Below, one piece after another: positions 6,177-14,700 of a stretch of DNA of 19,482 nt; the stretch's first letter is position 1; each line of letters opens with the position of its first letter. The notes beneath the pieces are model-generated. The model made no database searches. It was given only the letters and a program-made list of their open reading frames with translations, and was not told where the DNA came from. The DNA lies in NCBI GenBank assembly GCA_903909925.1, contig CAIVXR010000267.1:1-19482 (forward strand), read 5' to 3'. The translations under genes and the position numbers were made by a program. This DNA is from an uncultured beta proteobacterium. GTDB lineage: Bacteria > Pseudomonadota > Gammaproteobacteria > Burkholderiales > Burkholderiaceae.

Positions 6177-8609
6177 ATGCCTGGCCACTTATTACTACCC
6201 TCTGAACCGATTCAACTACCATTGCTCCCTTTGCGGGATGTAGTTGTCTTCCCCCATATGGTGATCCCTTTGTTTGTGGGTCGCCCTAAATCAATCAAGG
6301 CTCTAGAAGCTGCGATGGAAACCGGTAAAAACGTTCTCTTGGTTGCGCAAAAAACTGCAGCCAAGGATGAGCCTGTGATCGAAGATCTGTACGAGGTTGG
6401 CTGTATTGCCAATATTCTGCAAATGCTCAAACTTCCTGACGGCACCGTCAAGGTGTTGGTTGAAGGCGTACAGCGGGCTGAAGTCAGTCAAATTGAAGAT
6501 AGCATGGGTTACTTCAATTGCGAAGCCACACCAACTGCTATTGATGCAATTGATGCTCATGAAACTGAAGCCTTACGCCGCGCCATCATGGCTCAGTTTG
6601 ATCAGTATGTAAAGCTGAATAAGAAGGTTCCCCAAGAGATTCTGTCTTCACTTGGGGGCATCGATGATCCAAGCCGCTTGGCCGATACCATCTGCGCTCA
6701 TTTGCCAGTCAAGCTCGAGCAAAAGCAACGCCTACTCGAGATGACCGATGTAGTGCAGCGTTTAGAGAGCCTCTTGGCCGACCTCGAAAGTGAGATTGAT
6801 ATTTTGCAGGTAGAGAAGCGTATTCGTGGACGCGTCAAACGTCAAATGGAGAAGAGCCAACGCGAGTACTACCTCAACGAGCAAGTGAAAGCGATTCAAA
6901 AAGAATTAGGCGAAGGTGAAGAGGGTGCTGACCTTGAAGAGCTCGAGAAACGTATCAAAGCTGCACGCATGCCTAAGGAGGCTTTAAAGAAAGCGGAATC
7001 TGAACTCAAGAAGTTAAAGTTGATGTCGCCAATGTCTGCTGAGGCAACAGTGATTCGCAACTTCATTGATACTTTAGTAAATCTTCCATGGAAGAAAAAA
7101 ACCAAGATTAATAATGATCTGACTAATGCTGAAAAGGTGTTGGATGAAGATCACTATGGCTTGGATAAGGTTAAAGAGCGAATCCTTGAGTACCTTGCAG
7201 TTCAACAACGTGTAGATCGCGTTAAGGCGCCGATTCTCTGTCTGGTTGGCCCTCCTGGAGTGGGCAAGACCTCCTTAGGGCAATCGATTGCACGTGCTAC
7301 TAACCGGAAGTTTGTGCGGATGGCTTTGGGCGGCGTGCGCGATGAATCTGAAATTCGGGGTCATCGCAGGACTTATATTGGTTCTATGCCGGGCAAGATT
7401 TTGACTAGCCTTACCAAGGTTGGCGTCCGTAATCCTTTGTTCCTTTTGGACGAAGTAGACAAGATGGGTATGGATTTCCGTGGTGATCCTGCGAGTGCCT
7501 TGTTAGAGGTCTTAGATCCAGAGCAAAACCATACTTTCCAAGATCACTATGTTGAGGTTGACTTTGATCTTTCAGATGTGATGTTTGTTGCTACATCGAA
7601 CTCTTTGAATATTCCAGGCCCTTTATTAGATCGCCTTGAAATTATTCGTTTGGCTGGTTATACAGAGGATGAAAAAACTAGTATTGCCGTTAATTACCTC
7701 ATTCCAAAACAAATCAAGAATAATGGCTTGAAAAAGGGTGAGCTGAAGATCGAAGAAAGTGCTGTGCGTAACATCATTCGCTACTACACTCGTGAAGCAG
7801 GTGTACGTTCCCTAGAGAGGGAAATTAGTAAGATTTGCCGTAAGGTAGTCAAACTCTTGCTCTTGAAAAAAGAAGCGGCGCCGATTGTTGTTAAAGATGA
7901 AAATCTTGAGAAATTCTTATCTGTGCGGATGTATGACTTTGGTTTGGCTGCTAAAGAAAATCAAATTGGCCAGGTTACTGGCCTAGCTTGGACTGAAGTT
8001 GGCGGCGATCTCTTAACCATTGAAGCGGCAGTAATGCCAGGCAAGGGTGTGATTACGCGTACGGGTTCTATTGGCGACGTGATGAAAGAGTCTGTTGAAG
8101 CTGCTCGCACCGTGGTGCGCTCCAGATCAAAGCGTCTTGGTATTACTGATGAGGCATTTGAGAAGAAGGATATTCATATTCACTTCCCGGATGGTGCAAC
8201 TCCAAAAGATGGTCCTTCTGCTGGCATAGCCATTACGACTGCTTTAGTTTCGGTTTTCACCGGAATTCCGATTCGCTCAGACGTTGCCATGACAGGTGAG
8301 ATCACTTTGCGTGGTGAAGTGCTGCCCATCGGTGGATTAAAAGAGAAGCTCTTGGCTGCTCACCGTGGTGGCATTAAGTTAGCGTTGATTCCGGAAGAGA
8401 ACGTCAAGGATTTAATTGATATTCCCGATAATGTGAAAAATGCAATTGAAATTATTCCTGTGCGTTGGATTGATAAGGTCTTAGAGCTTGCGCTAGAGCG
8501 CATGCCAGAAGCATTGCCAGACCCAACCCCTGAAGAACTTGCTAAAAAGGCATCGGAAGCTAGCAAAGCCACTGAGAAAGTATCTTCGGCAGAAGTTCTC
8601 AAGCACTGA
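6177..8609 (+). CDS. lon: ATP-dependent Lon protease (LonA type)
   Basis: Lon is a cytosolic hexameric AAA+ protease that degrades misfolded and short-lived regulatory proteins. The 810-residue product has the N-terminal substrate-binding LON domain (about 11-205, starting PIQLPLLPLRDVVVFP), a helical coiled-coil region (about 205-310), the AAA+ module with Walker A GPPGVGKT (358-365) and Walker B LFLLDEVD (421-428), and the C-terminal protease domain with the Ser681-Lys722 dyad in KDGPSAGIA and GGLKEKLLAA. The length matches the family, and nothing is missing. The ATG at 6177 has a strong Shine-Dalgarno sequence (GGAGGA, about 8 bases upstream). It has its own upstream region with a sigma32-like promoter, so it is probably controlled separately from clpX. 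A strong terminator follows. Confidence 0.98.
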   Translation: MPGHLLLPSEPIQLPLLPLRDVVVFPHMVIPLFVGRPKSIKALEAAMETGKNVLLVAQKTAAKDEPVIEDLYEVGCIANILQMLKLPDGTVKVLVEGVQRAEVSQIEDSMGYFNCEATPTAIDAIDAHETEALRRAIMAQFDQYVKLNKKVPQEILSSLGGIDDPSRLADTICAHLPVKLEQKQRLLEMTDVVQRLESLLADLESEIDILQVEKRIRGRVKRQMEKSQREYYLNEQVKAIQKELGEGEEGADLEELEKRIKAARMPKEALKKAESELKKLKLMSPMSAEATVIRNFIDTLVNLPWKKKTKINNDLTNAEKVLDEDHYGLDKVKERILEYLAVQQRVDRVKAPILCLVGPPGVGKTSLGQSIARATNRKFVRMALGGVRDESEIRGHRRTYIGSMPGKILTSLTKVGVRNPLFLLDEVDKMGMDFRGDPASALLEVLDPEQNHTFQDHYVEVDFDLSDVMFVATSNSLNIPGPLLDRLEIIRLAGYTEDEKTSIAVNYLIPKQIKNNGLKKGELKIEESAVRNIIRYYTREAGVRSLEREISKICRKVVKLLLLKKEAAPIVVKDENLEKFLSVRMYDFGLAAKENQIGQVTGLAWTEVGGDLLTIEAAVMPGKGVITRTGSIGDVMKESVEAARTVVRSRSKRLGITDEAFEKKDIHIHFPDGATPKDGPSAGIAITTALVSVFTGIPIRSDVAMTGEITLRGEVLPIGGLKEKLLAAHRGGIKLALIPEENVKDLIDIPDNVKNAIEIIPVRWIDKVLELALERMPEALPDPTPEELAKKASEASKATEKVSSAEVLKH

Positions 8610-8618
8610 AAGTAGTCA

Positions 8619-8679
8619 GGTTTTCCGCCCCGATTAATCCCATCATTAGGGCTTCATTTGGCGGAAAACCAGTGTTTTT
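8619..8679 (+). terminator. Intrinsic terminator after lon
   Basis: GGTTTTCCGCC (8619-8629) and GGCGGAAAACC (8660-8670) form a perfect 11-bp stem. The 30-base loop contains a smaller CCC...GGG pairing, and TTTTT follows at 8675-8679. It begins 10 bases after the lon stop and separates lon from the tRNA-Val transcript. Confidence 0.75.
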
Positions 8680-8691
8680 GGGTACTTAGGT

Positions 8692-8697
8692 TACAAT
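8692..8697 (+). promoter_or_regulatory. Candidate tRNA-Val -10 box (TACAAT)
   Basis: TACAAT matches the consensus at 5 of 6 positions. It would place a start near 8704, about 11 bases before the mature tRNA end. The -35 region falls in the 3' arm of the lon terminator and is a poor match, so confidence is modest. Confidence 0.35.
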
Positions 8698-8714
8698 TTC
8701 ACCTGTAATATTTG

Positions 8715-8790
8715 GGGCGCTTAGCTCAGTTGGTAGAGCGTCTGCCTTACACGCAGAATGTCGGGAGTTCGAGCCTCTCAGCGCCCACCA
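8715..8790 (+). tRNA. tRNA-Val (anticodon UAC)
   Basis: This is a standard 76-base tRNA with encoded CCA. The acceptor arm GGGCGCT (8715-8721) pairs with AGCGCCC (8780-8786), followed by A and CCA (8788-8790). The D arm is AGCTCAGTTGGTAGAGC. The anticodon arm TCTGC-CTTACAC-GCAGA gives UAC, reading valine GUN codons. The T arm is GGGAG-TTCGAGC-CTCTC, with one G-U pair. It sits between lon and the ppiD-like gene, where enterobacteria carry hupB. Confidence 0.97.
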
Positions 8791-8891
8791 AATGTTTACA
8801 CCTTCTCAGCCTGTTTCAAGGCGTCCCAGCTTTCTGGTTCTGCTGCCTAGTACACTCACATAGTTAATATTTATTACTAGCGAACTTATTC

Positions 8892-10355
8892 ATGTTTGAT
8901 ACCGTCCGAAAGCACCAGAAGCTTCTACAGCTCGTATTGATGCTGTTTATTGTTCCATCATTTGCCATGTTTGGAATTTCTAGTTATTCCAGCTTCATGG
9001 ATAAAGAAACCGACCTGGTAAAAATTAATGGCAAAGCTATTACTGCTCAAGAAGTTGATAATGCAGCTAAGCGTCAAGCTGAACGCGTTGGCGGTAACCC
9101 ACAGATTGCACAAAGCCTACAATTTAGACAGGCAATTTTGAATGAGTTATTACAACAACGCATTCTCGGTTTCGCCGTAACCGATTTACGCCTGCAAGTT
9201 GGTAAAGAGTCTTTGGTAAAGAGCTTGCAAAATATTCCGCAGATTCGTGCTTTGTATAAAGCAGATGGTAGCTTTGATGACGCGCGCTTTAAACAGCTCT
9301 TAGCTAATAACGGCTTAAATGAAGAGCAGTTCTATGCCAGCCAAGCCTTTGATCTCAAAATAGGTCAACTGGTTAATTCTGTTGCCCGCACTGAACTGGC
9401 TAGCCCAAAACTTTCAGAAATCATTTCCACCTTATACGAGACCGAACGCCAGGTACAGGCCTTGCCATTTGAGGCTAAAAGCTTCTTATCTAAAGTTAAC
9501 CCAAGCCAAGAGGAATTGCAGGCTTTTTATCAGGCCAATACCAAACTCTTTGAAAGCCCTGAGTTCCTTGATGTTGAGTACATTGTGCTCAAAGCCGACC
9601 CTAAAGAAGATGCAAAAGTCTTTAGCGAAAAAGCCGATCAATTTGCCAATATGACTTATGACCAGTCCGATAGTTTAAAACCTGCTGCTGATAAGTTAAG
9701 ACTGAGTATTCAGAGCCAAAAGGGCTTAACCCGATCTGGTCCAAGCGGCGTTTCAAGAGACCACCCTCTAGCTAGTCCAAAGGTTATACAAGCACTCTTT
9801 GGTGATGAGGCTGTGAAAAACAAACGTAATATCGAAGCGGTGCAAATCTCACCTGGAGTTTTCGTTTCTGCCAGAGTGGTGACTTTCCACCCGGCTCAGA
9901 CCTTACCTTTTGCAGATGTTGCCAGTGAAGTCAAGAGGCAAGTAAGCCAACGCGCTGCAGAAAAGTTAGCTGTGGCGGCTGCAACTGAGCGTTATGCAGA
10001 ACTGAAAAAAGATCCTAACAGTACTGCCGGTTTTGGGAGTGCAATATGGGTTTCTCGCAATAAACCGGCAAATCTGGTTGGCAGTGCCTTAGATGATGTG
10101 ATGTCAGTAAGCCAGGATAAATTGCCTGCTTATGTATCTGTTGATAATCCAGGTATAGGCGCTACCTTGTATCGAGTTGATCAGATACGTCAACCCGCTG
10201 GTGTAGATGCCAAGGTGCACAAAGCACAGTCGCAGCAGATACAAGCATTAGCAGCCCAAGCAGAGTTTGCAGGCTTTATGGCCTATTGGCGAGACAGTGC
10301 TAAGGTAAAAACGATTAATTCCTTAAAACCGCCATCGACAGGTGCAGGTAGCTAA
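8892..10355 (+). CDS. ppiD: PpiD/SurA-like periplasmic chaperone lacking a recognisable parvulin domain
   Basis: PpiD is an inner-membrane-anchored periplasmic chaperone that helps proteins leaving the Sec translocon. The 487-residue product has a short cytosolic start, one membrane anchor (about 11-32, LLQLVLMLFIVPSFAMFGIS), then a SurA_N-like chaperone region (about 38-235: LVKINGKAITAQEVDNAAKRQ, ILNELLQQRILGFAV) and a C-terminal chaperone half (DQSDSLKPAADKLRLSIQ onwards). E. coli PpiD is 623 residues with a central parvulin domain. Here the sequence passes from SPEFLDVEYIVLKADPKE (222-239) almost directly into the post-parvulin helix, and no ASHIL-type parvulin motif is visible. It is probably a PPIase-less chaperone. 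The start is weakly supported because no clear Shine-Dalgarno sequence precedes it. The lon-tRNA-ppiD order supports the assignment. Confidence 0.85.
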   Translation: MFDTVRKHQKLLQLVLMLFIVPSFAMFGISSYSSFMDKETDLVKINGKAITAQEVDNAAKRQAERVGGNPQIAQSLQFRQAILNELLQQRILGFAVTDLRLQVGKESLVKSLQNIPQIRALYKADGSFDDARFKQLLANNGLNEEQFYASQAFDLKIGQLVNSVARTELASPKLSEIISTLYETERQVQALPFEAKSFLSKVNPSQEELQAFYQANTKLFESPEFLDVEYIVLKADPKEDAKVFSEKADQFANMTYDQSDSLKPAADKLRLSIQSQKGLTRSGPSGVSRDHPLASPKVIQALFGDEAVKNKRNIEAVQISPGVFVSARVVTFHPAQTLPFADVASEVKRQVSQRAAEKLAVAAATERYAELKKDPNSTAGFGSAIWVSRNKPANLVGSALDDVMSVSQDKLPAYVSVDNPGIGATLYRVDQIRQPAGVDAKVHKAQSQQIQALAAQAEFAGFMAYWRDSAKVKTINSLKPPSTGAGS

Positions 10356-10356
10356 T

Positions 10357-11019
10357 TTATTTATTGCTATTGAGAAGTGATTGATATGGGGCCATAGCGC
10401 CCCATACATTTTTATAAAGAATGGTTTGGGCTTTTTCATTAGGATGAATGTTATCCGCCTGGAATAGATCAGCATTGCTGATAACGCCTGCCATAAAAAA
10501 CGGCACTAATTCAATGCCTTCTTGTGATGCTAGTTTAGGGTAGAGGTCTTTAAATTTCTTCGTATAGTCTTGACCATAATTAGGTGGGATTTGCATGCCA
10601 AATAACAATACTTTCGCTCCTGACTTTTTGCTCTGTTGGATCATTTGTCGTAAATTCTTTTGCGTTTCCTCAATGGATAGTCCCCGCAAGGCATCATTTG
10701 CTCCTAGCTCAAGCAAGACAATACTGGGTTTCTTTTGCGCCAGAAGCCCTGAAAAGCGCGCCAAGCCGCCTGCAGTAGTTTCACCGCTAATGCTGGCATT
10801 GAAAACAAGCCATTGACTACCTTGTTCTTTAAGTTGCCCCTCGAGAAGTTTGACCCAACCAGAACCCCTTGAGATCCCGTACTCAGCAGAGAGACTATCG
10901 CCCATTACCAAAATAGTCGGATTTGAGCTGGCCGATGTGACAAAAGAAATTAACAGGCAAAATAAGCCCATCGCTATTACTTTTTTTGTTACAAAGGTCA
11001 GTAGATTATTTTGATTCAT
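10357..11019 (-). CDS. tesA: SGNH-type acyl-CoA thioesterase I / arylesterase / lysophospholipase, exported
   Basis: TesA-type enzymes are periplasmic GDSL hydrolases with broad thioesterase, arylesterase and lysophospholipase activity. The 220-residue product has an N-terminal signal sequence (positive residues near 12-13, hydrophobic core about 15-29, likely cleavage near residue 30-32). It has all four SGNH blocks: Ser42 in VMGDSLSAEYG, Gly79 in ISGETTAGGL, Asn109 in LGANDALRG, and Asp189/His192 in DNIHPNEKAQ. An internal ATG at residue 17 would leave a shorter signal; the longer form is preferred because it includes the basic n-region. The gene converges on ppiD with a single base between stop codons. 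It diverges from the YbbA-type ATPase with 50 bases between starts, the same divergent pairing as tesA/ybbA in E. coli. Confidence 0.93.
   Translation of the reverse strand: MNQNNLLTFVTKKVIAMGLFCLLISFVTSASSNPTILVMGDSLSAEYGISRGSGWVKLLEGQLKEQGSQWLVFNASISGETTAGGLARFSGLLAQKKPSIVLLELGANDALRGLSIEETQKNLRQMIQQSKKSGAKVLLFGMQIPPNYGQDYTKKFKDLYPKLASQEGIELVPFFMAGVISNADLFQADNIHPNEKAQTILYKNVWGAMAPYQSLLNSNK
10385..10413 (+). terminator. Intrinsic terminator of ppiD, inside the tesA coding region
   Basis: TATGGGGC (10385-10392), loop CATAGC, and GCCCCATA (10399-10406) form a perfect 8-bp GC-rich stem, followed after CA by TTTTT (10409-10413). It begins 30 bases after the ppiD stop and is antisense to tesA codons near its C-terminus. 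On the minus strand no T-run follows the stem, so it should act only on plus-strand transcripts. Confidence 0.7.
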
Positions 11020-11069
11020 TTATTCGTTTACTTTAAGGCAATGAAGCCCTTGTATCGGTTTTCCTATTT

Positions 11070-11744
11070 ATGAGCTCCACAGAAAAAGTCCTCAGTGCAA
11101 ATCATCTGGGTAAGTCAGTTGTATCGAGCGATGGCGTTTTGACTATTTTGCACGACATTTGCTTTGAAATAAAACCTGGTGAAAGTGTAGCCATCACAGG
11201 CAGCTCTGGTTCTGGTAAAAGTACTTTGCTAGGACTATTAGCTGGGCTAGATCTGCCAAGCGAGGGCAATGTCACGCTCATGGGACAGAACCTCGCAGCT
11301 CTTGATGAGGATGGGCGAGCAAAGCTTCGAGGCTTACAGGTAGGTTTTGTGTTCCAGTCTTTCCAGTTGCTGCCACATCTCACAGCGCTCGAAAACGTCA
11401 TGCTGCCAGCAGAGTTAGCTGGGATTGGGAATGCTAAAGGGGAGGCTATGGCTTGGCTAGAACGGGTTGGTCTTAGTGAACGCTTTGACCATTTCCCTAA
11501 GACCCTTTCAGGCGGTGAACAGCAGCGCGTAGCCTTAGCTCGAGCCTTTATCACCAAGCCTGCCATTCTCTTTGCCGATGAGCCTACCGGAAGCCTAGAT
11601 GAGGCAAGCGGTAATCGGGTGATTGAGCTGCTTTTTGAGCTCAACAAGGCCAATCATTCCACGCTTGTTCTAGTTACCCATGACCCAGCCTTAGCCGGTC
11701 GGTGTCAGCGCCAATTACACCTCCAGGGCGGGCGCTTACTGTAG
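11070..11744 (+). CDS. ybbA: ABC transporter ATP-binding protein, YbbA/LolD (MacB-type) family
   Basis: This is an ATP-binding subunit of the MacB/LolD/FtsE-like class, which powers permeases acting on envelope substrates rather than classical import. The 224-residue product has Walker A GSSGSGKS (44-51), Q-loop Gln96 in FVFQSFQLLPHLTALENV, signature LSGGEQQRVALARAF (146-160), Walker B ILFADEPTGSLD (from 166) and the H-loop His in LVTHDP. LPHLTALENVMLP is typical of the LolD/YbbA group. In E. coli ybbA is followed by the permease gene ybbP and diverges from tesA. Here the tesA divergence is kept, but purL follows after 21 bases and no permease is seen. No Shine-Dalgarno sequence precedes the ATG. 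A 10-codon ORF (11041-11073) ends across it in an ATGA overlap. Confidence 0.88.
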   Translation: MSSTEKVLSANHLGKSVVSSDGVLTILHDICFEIKPGESVAITGSSGSGKSTLLGLLAGLDLPSEGNVTLMGQNLAALDEDGRAKLRGLQVGFVFQSFQLLPHLTALENVMLPAELAGIGNAKGEAMAWLERVGLSERFDHFPKTLSGGEQQRVALARAFITKPAILFADEPTGSLDEASGNRVIELLFELNKANHSTLVLVTHDPALAGRCQRQLHLQGGRLL

Positions 11745-11753
11745 GCAAAACCT

Positions 11754-11759
11754 TATAAT
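11754..11759 (+). promoter_or_regulatory. Candidate purL -10 element (TATAAT)
   Basis: A perfect TATAAT lies in the 21-base gap between the ABC ATPase gene and purL, 6 bases before the purL ATG. A start 7 bases after it would coincide with the A of the ATG. The -35 position falls in the GC-rich end of the ATPase gene and is poor, so support rests on the -10 box alone. Confidence 0.4.
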
Positions 11760-11765
11760 ATAGGG

Positions 11766-14700
11766 ATGTCTTTTTACCAATTTTTACCCGGCGCCAACGC
11801 GCTTTCTTCCTTTCGCCAACAGCGTCTTTTAGCCTCCTTAGCTGCTCAAGGCGTTGAGTTAGATGCCATTGAGGCGCAATATCTTCACTTCATTTGGTCT
11901 GATGCAGCATTGAGCACAAAAGACCAGGAAGTTCTTGCGAGTCTTTTAACTTACGGCCAACCATTCACCAGCTCTGCTTTAAAACATGGTGCTGTAGTGA
12001 TTCCACGTTTCGGGACAGTTTCTCCATGGGCTAGCAAAGCTACTGATATTGCCCGGCAATGCGGATTAAATGTATTGCGCATTGAGCGTGGCGCGCAGTT
12101 CTCATGGAAAGCTAAAAAATCACTCACTGCAGCTCAAGAGCAAATCGTGTTGGCAGCAGTTCACGATCGCATGACCGAAGCTGTTATTCATTCGATCGAT
12201 GAGGCCAATGCTCTGTATCAAACCCTTGAGGATCGGCCTTTAAGTCGAATTAAGGTACTAGAGCAAGGCAGGGCAGCACTAGATCAAGCAAATCAAGAGC
12301 TGGGTTTAGCGCTTTCTGATGATGAAGTTGATTATTTAACCGAAAACTTCATGCGCCTCAAGCGTAACCCGAGCGATGTAGAGCTCATTATGTTTGCGCA
12401 AGCCAATAGCGAACATTGTCGCCATAAGATTTTTAATTCAAGCTGGTCGATTGATGGTGATGATCAAGAGCGTTCATTATTTGCCATGATTCGCAATACC
12501 CATCAGTTGCATCCAGAGGGAACGATCGTTGCTTATTCTGATAATTCTGCTGTGATGGCTGGCTGTGAATCAGAAACTTGGGTGCCACAGGGCGATGATC
12601 ATCGTTATGAAAAAGATACGCGTTTAGTACACACCTTAATGAAAGTAGAAACGCATAATCATCCAACTGCAATTGCACCTTTTCCAGGAGCCTCTACAGG
12701 AGCTGGTGGCGAGATTCGTGATGAGGGTGCCACTGGTATTGGTGGTCGCCCTAAAGCAGGCTTAACTGGGTTCTCAGTCTCTAATCTGAATATCCCCGGA
12801 ACAGAGCTTCCCTGGGAAAGTGAACAGTATGGGAAACCTGAACGGATAGCGACACCCTTGCAGATCATGATTGATGGCCCATTGGGCGGCGCTGCTTTTA
12901 ATAATGAATTTGGCCGTCCGATTTTGGGCGGTTACTTCCGCGTATTTGAACAAACGCTAGATGGCGCACGTCGTGGTTATCACAAGCCCATCATGATTGC
13001 AGGTGGTATCGGTAGTATTGATGCTATCCATACTGCGAAGAAAGCAATCCAGGCGGGGCACTTACTAATTCAGCTTGGTGGTCCAGGTATGCGAATTGGT
13101 ATGGGTGGTGCTACAGGCAGTTCAGTTGCCACTGGAACCAATACAGCGGATTTAGATTTTGACTCAGTACAACGCGGCAACCCAGAAATGGAACGTCGTG
13201 CGCAAGAGGTTATTAATGCCTGCCGCGCTATGGGCCAAAAGAACCCAATCGTCTCGATTCATGATGTTGGTGCTGGTGGCTTATCGAATGCCTTCCCAGA
13301 GTTAGCTGATGGTGCAGGCTTAGGTGCAAAATTTAAATTACGCAGCGTACCCCTTGAAGAGAGTGGTATGAGCCCTGCAGAGATTTGGTGTAACGAATCT
13401 CAAGAACGCTATGTCTTGGCAATCGAAGCAAAAGATTTGGCGCTATTTAAATCCTTATGCGAGCGAGAACGTTGTCCTTTTGCGGTCGTTGGTGAGGCTA
13501 CACTAGAGCGCCAATTACAACTGAGTGATTCTAAACAGAGTTTGGGTGCTGATACAGCAATGCCAATTGATATGCCAATGGAAGTGTTACTCGGCAAACC
13601 TCCCCGCATGCATCGTGATGTGCAACGGGTAGCCCAAGAATTTAATGAGCTTAACGTTACTGATGCCGATCTTGCTCAGTCCATCGCTTGGGTGCTACAA
13701 CAGCCGACCGTTGCTAGCAAATCATTCTTAATCACCATTGGCGATAGAACCGTCGGCGGCCTAAATGCCCGCGATCAATTTGTTGGTCCATGGCAAGTAC
13801 CAGTAGCAGACTGTGCCGTTACTCTGATGGATTACAAAGGCTATCGCGGTGAAGCGATGAGTATGGGAGAAAGAACACCGATAGCAGTAATGGATGCACC
13901 TGCAGCGGCTCGTATGGCCGTTGGTGAGGCAATTACCAATCTATTAGCTACAGATATTCATTCTTTGGGAGATGTAAAGTTATCAGCAAACTGGATGGCT
14001 GCTTGCGGCTCTCCCGGAGAAGATGCAAAGCTATATGACTCAGTTAAAGCAGTCGGTATGGACTTATGTCCAGCTTTAGGAATTTCTATTCCCGTTGGTA
14101 AAGATTCTTTATCAATGGCTACGGCTTGGCAAGACAAAGGACAGGATAAAAAAGTTCTAGCACCTGTTTCTTTAATTATTTCAGCATTTGCATCTGTGCA
14201 AGATGTGCGTAAAACACTGACTCCCCAGTTAAAACTTAAAGCGCAAGATGGATTAGCACTAGATACTGAGTTAATCCTAATTGACCTTGGCCGCGGCAAG
14301 AACCGAATGGCTGGCAGTATTTTGGCTCAAGTATTAAATCAGTCTGGAAAAGACGCACCTAATTTAGATCATCCAGAAGATCTCAAAAATCTAGCTGCAG
14401 CGATTATCGAGCTGCGCAAAGAAGACAAGCTCTTGGCCTATCACGACCGCTCTGATGGCGGCTTATTGGCCTGTGTGGCTGAGATGGCATTTGCTGCTCA
14501 TTGTGGCGTTTCCATCAACGTTGACATGATCGCGACTGATGCTACTCAAGAGCCAGATTATGGCGATGCGAAGAACTGGGCACAGCAGGTTTCTGGTCGC
14601 CGTCATGAACAAACCATGCGCGCTTTATTTAATGAAGAGCTTGGTGCAGTCATTCAGGTTCGTAGGGCAGATCGAGATGCTGTATTTGCTTTACTTCGCA

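Noticed and set aside
11102..11653. Minus-strand ORF of 183 codons
   Set aside because: It is antisense to the ABC ATPase, whose Walker and signature motifs are clear. The composition is Ser/Pro/Arg-rich, as expected for a shadow frame.
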